Below the pieces are notes generated by a model. The model ran no database searches and had not been told where the DNA came from. It saw nothing but the letters and a program-made list of their open reading frames with translations. A stretch of DNA of 15,775 nucleotides from Gammaproteobacteria bacterium (GTDB lineage: Bacteria > Pseudomonadota > Gammaproteobacteria > Enterobacterales > Alteromonadaceae): NCBI GenBank assembly GCA_023380515.1, contig JAMCRH010000161.1, positions 1-15,775 on the forward strand. The letters are read 5' to 3'. Positions 14,712 to 15,775 of this stretch are shown here, in pieces. Made by a program: the position numbers and the translations under genes. The stretch's first letter is position 1. The number at the start of each line of letters is the position of its first letter.

Positions 14712-15545
14712 TCAACTTACTTGAAGTTGCTGCAGACGAACCTCGATATCTTGAATCTGTAAAGCCATGGATAACTGTCGTGAAAACGACCGTACAATGG
14801 CTAGATCAGTATCGAGGAAAGCACGGTGTTCCGCTTGACTGTCAGCATATAGCACCGCGACAACGTCGTGGCCAACGATGACAGGAAACACCAAGAGGGC
14901 TTGGATGTGATTCTTAATAATACTTGCCGCTTGCGAAAGTTCAGCGTGATTATGCACCGCTGCCAAAACGACTGGCTCATGCGAGTCGACGGCATGCTGA
15001 ATCGCTGTACGGCTACCGCTAAACGTCTGTCCGCCGAGCCATTCTGGATAACCCGAACAATGGGAAATATCGCCTTCATCATCTAAGAAGATCACGGCAG
15101 CACGGTCACTCGATAAAATCGTAGTGAGGGTATCGCTCGCGTTCTGGAGCAGATTCTCCAGCGAAGTTTCCCGCAACATGTTTTCTGCAGCGGCGTTCAA
15201 GTAGCGCTGCCGCCATTGACGGAAACTACTTTCGGCAGTAATTTGTCGATGCTGAACGAGTTCCATGCGGCATTGAACAGGACCCAGCGTGACGTCGGCC
15301 AAGCGCGCTAATGCAATTGAATTAACACGCTGGCCATTTTGGAAACAACCGTTTTGGCTGTTGTGATCTTGTAACTGCCACACGCCATTGCGGGCGCTTA
15401 TTCGAGCGTGGTAACGCGATACCGACGGATCGTCGAGCACGATATCACAGTCGTCTGAGCGACCGAGCAAGTATTCTTTGCCTTCAAACAGCACATGGTT
15501 TTGTGCTGGTTTGTTGGCGTAACGAAGTTGCAGGCGAAGTGGCAT
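14712..15545 (-). CDS. FHA-GAF domain signalling protein
   Basis: A 277-residue soluble protein. FHA domain about 1-98 with the phosphothreonine-binding signature LGRSDDCDIVL (Gly28, Arg29, Ser30), SVSRYHARI (Ser43, Arg44, His46) and HNSQNGCFQNG (Asn62, Asn65, Gly66). A helical linker (about 105-135) leads to a GAF domain about 125-265 (DRAAVIFLDDEGD, ALLVFPVIVGHDVVAVLYAD) and a short C-terminal coiled coil. FHA domains read phosphothreonine, so a natural partner is the Ser/Thr kinase encoded next; GAF domains bind small ligands or serve in dimerisation, and the ligand here is unknown. The ATG at 15545 has GAGGT about 7 nt before it, overlapping the stop of the upstream gene (5-nt gap), so it belongs to a multigene transcript. 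The 103-nt gap before the kinase gene is the largest in the operon. Confidence 0.9.
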   Translation of the reverse strand: MPLRLQLRYANKPAQNHVLFEGKEYLLGRSDDCDIVLDDPSVSRYHARISARNGVWQLQDHNSQNGCFQNGQRVNSIALARLADVTLGPVQCRMELVQHRQITAESSFRQWRQRYLNAAAENMLRETSLENLLQNASDTLTTILSSDRAAVIFLDDEGDISHCSGYPEWLGGQTFSGSRTAIQHAVDSHEPVVLAAVHNHAELSQAASIIKNHIQALLVFPVIVGHDVVAVLYADSQAEHRAFLDTDLAIVRSFSRQLSMALQIQDIEVRLQQLQVS

Positions 15546-15550
15546 GGTGA

Positions 15551-15775
15551 CTACCTCATTAACTCATTCAGGGTAAAGCGTAAGCTACGGCCTTTAGACA
15601 GTGCTTCGCCTTGCACATTGACGATATCGTCGCTTGAACGCCAAATGTTCGGCACGTTATCAGCTTGGGCATCTTCCAGTGAACGCAGCAATGCGTTCAA
15701 GTTCGACACGGCCGCCTGATAACGACGCTCAGTGACATGCGCACGCACATTACGCGCCAATGAAATAACATTGCT
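15551..15775 (-). CDS. Unknown protein, C-terminal fragment (5' end beyond window)
   Basis: The last 74 codons of a frame that is open to the right edge of the window, ending in TAG at 15551. The visible part looks helical and charged (RNVRAHVTERRYQAAVSNL, LNALLRSLEDAQADNV) and ends RFTLNELMR. Five nt separate its stop from the FHA-GAF start, and the FHA Shine-Dalgarno overlaps the stop, so it is the preceding gene of the same operon. I do not recognise the family; no membrane segment or catalytic motif is visible in this part. Confidence 0.7.
   Translation of the reverse strand, partial: SNVISLARNVRAHVTERRYQAAVSNLNALLRSLEDAQADNVPNIWRSSDDIVNVQGEALSKGRSLRFTLNELMR

Noticed and set aside
10112..15775. 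Part of a type VI secretion cluster (PpkA/Fha-like kinase and FHA protein)
   Set aside because: No Tss structural gene is in the window, and the kinase architecture (TM, TPR) and the coupled two-component pair do not match the T6SS threonine phosphorylation pathway. The right flank is unseen, so it cannot be fully excluded.

Overview
The window reads as chromosomal DNA from a marine-type gammaproteobacterium. The protein sequences and gene order suggest the Alteromonadales, perhaps an Idiomarinaceae-like organism; this is inferred from memory of the families, since no search was run. Core order rpmE / priA / argS / ftsN / hslV / hslU / rraA resembles the E. coli rpmE-priA-cytR-ftsN-hslVU-menA-rraA neighbourhood, with argS where cytR would be and a convergent diguanylate cyclase gene in place of menA. 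No rRNA, tRNA, CRISPR array, insertion sequence or prophage gene was seen.

Left part (1-10.1 kb), housekeeping. rraA (minus) ends at a strong hairpin-plus-U-tract terminator. A divergent plus-strand gene encodes a two-TM sensor diguanylate cyclase. It converges on hslU across a bidirectional terminator. The minus-strand series priA > argS > ftsN > hslV > hslU follows. hslVU has a near-consensus sigma-32 heat-shock promoter in the ftsN-hslV gap. FtsN is unusually short but keeps the E-domain and SPOR domain. A 229-bp priA-argS gap holds a 33-codon open frame and a 15-bp imperfect tandem repeat of unknown meaning. rpmE is divergent from priA, with a good sigma-70 promoter, a structured leader of about 94 nt and a textbook terminator.

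Right part (10.1-15.8 kb), a signalling operon, all minus strand: partial unknown gene > FHA-GAF protein > membrane-anchored eukaryote-like Ser/Thr kinase with a long TPR region > soluble HisKA_3-type histidine kinase > NarL/LuxR-type response regulator. It joins phosphothreonine reading (FHA), Ser/Thr phosphorylation and a His-Asp relay with a DNA-binding output in one unit. The kinase gene overlaps the histidine-kinase gene by about 130 nt in another frame, with a near-perfect Shine-Dalgarno-like sequence inside the overlap. This operon and its overlap are the most interesting part of the window; the inputs, targets and cross-talk are not visible from sequence alone.
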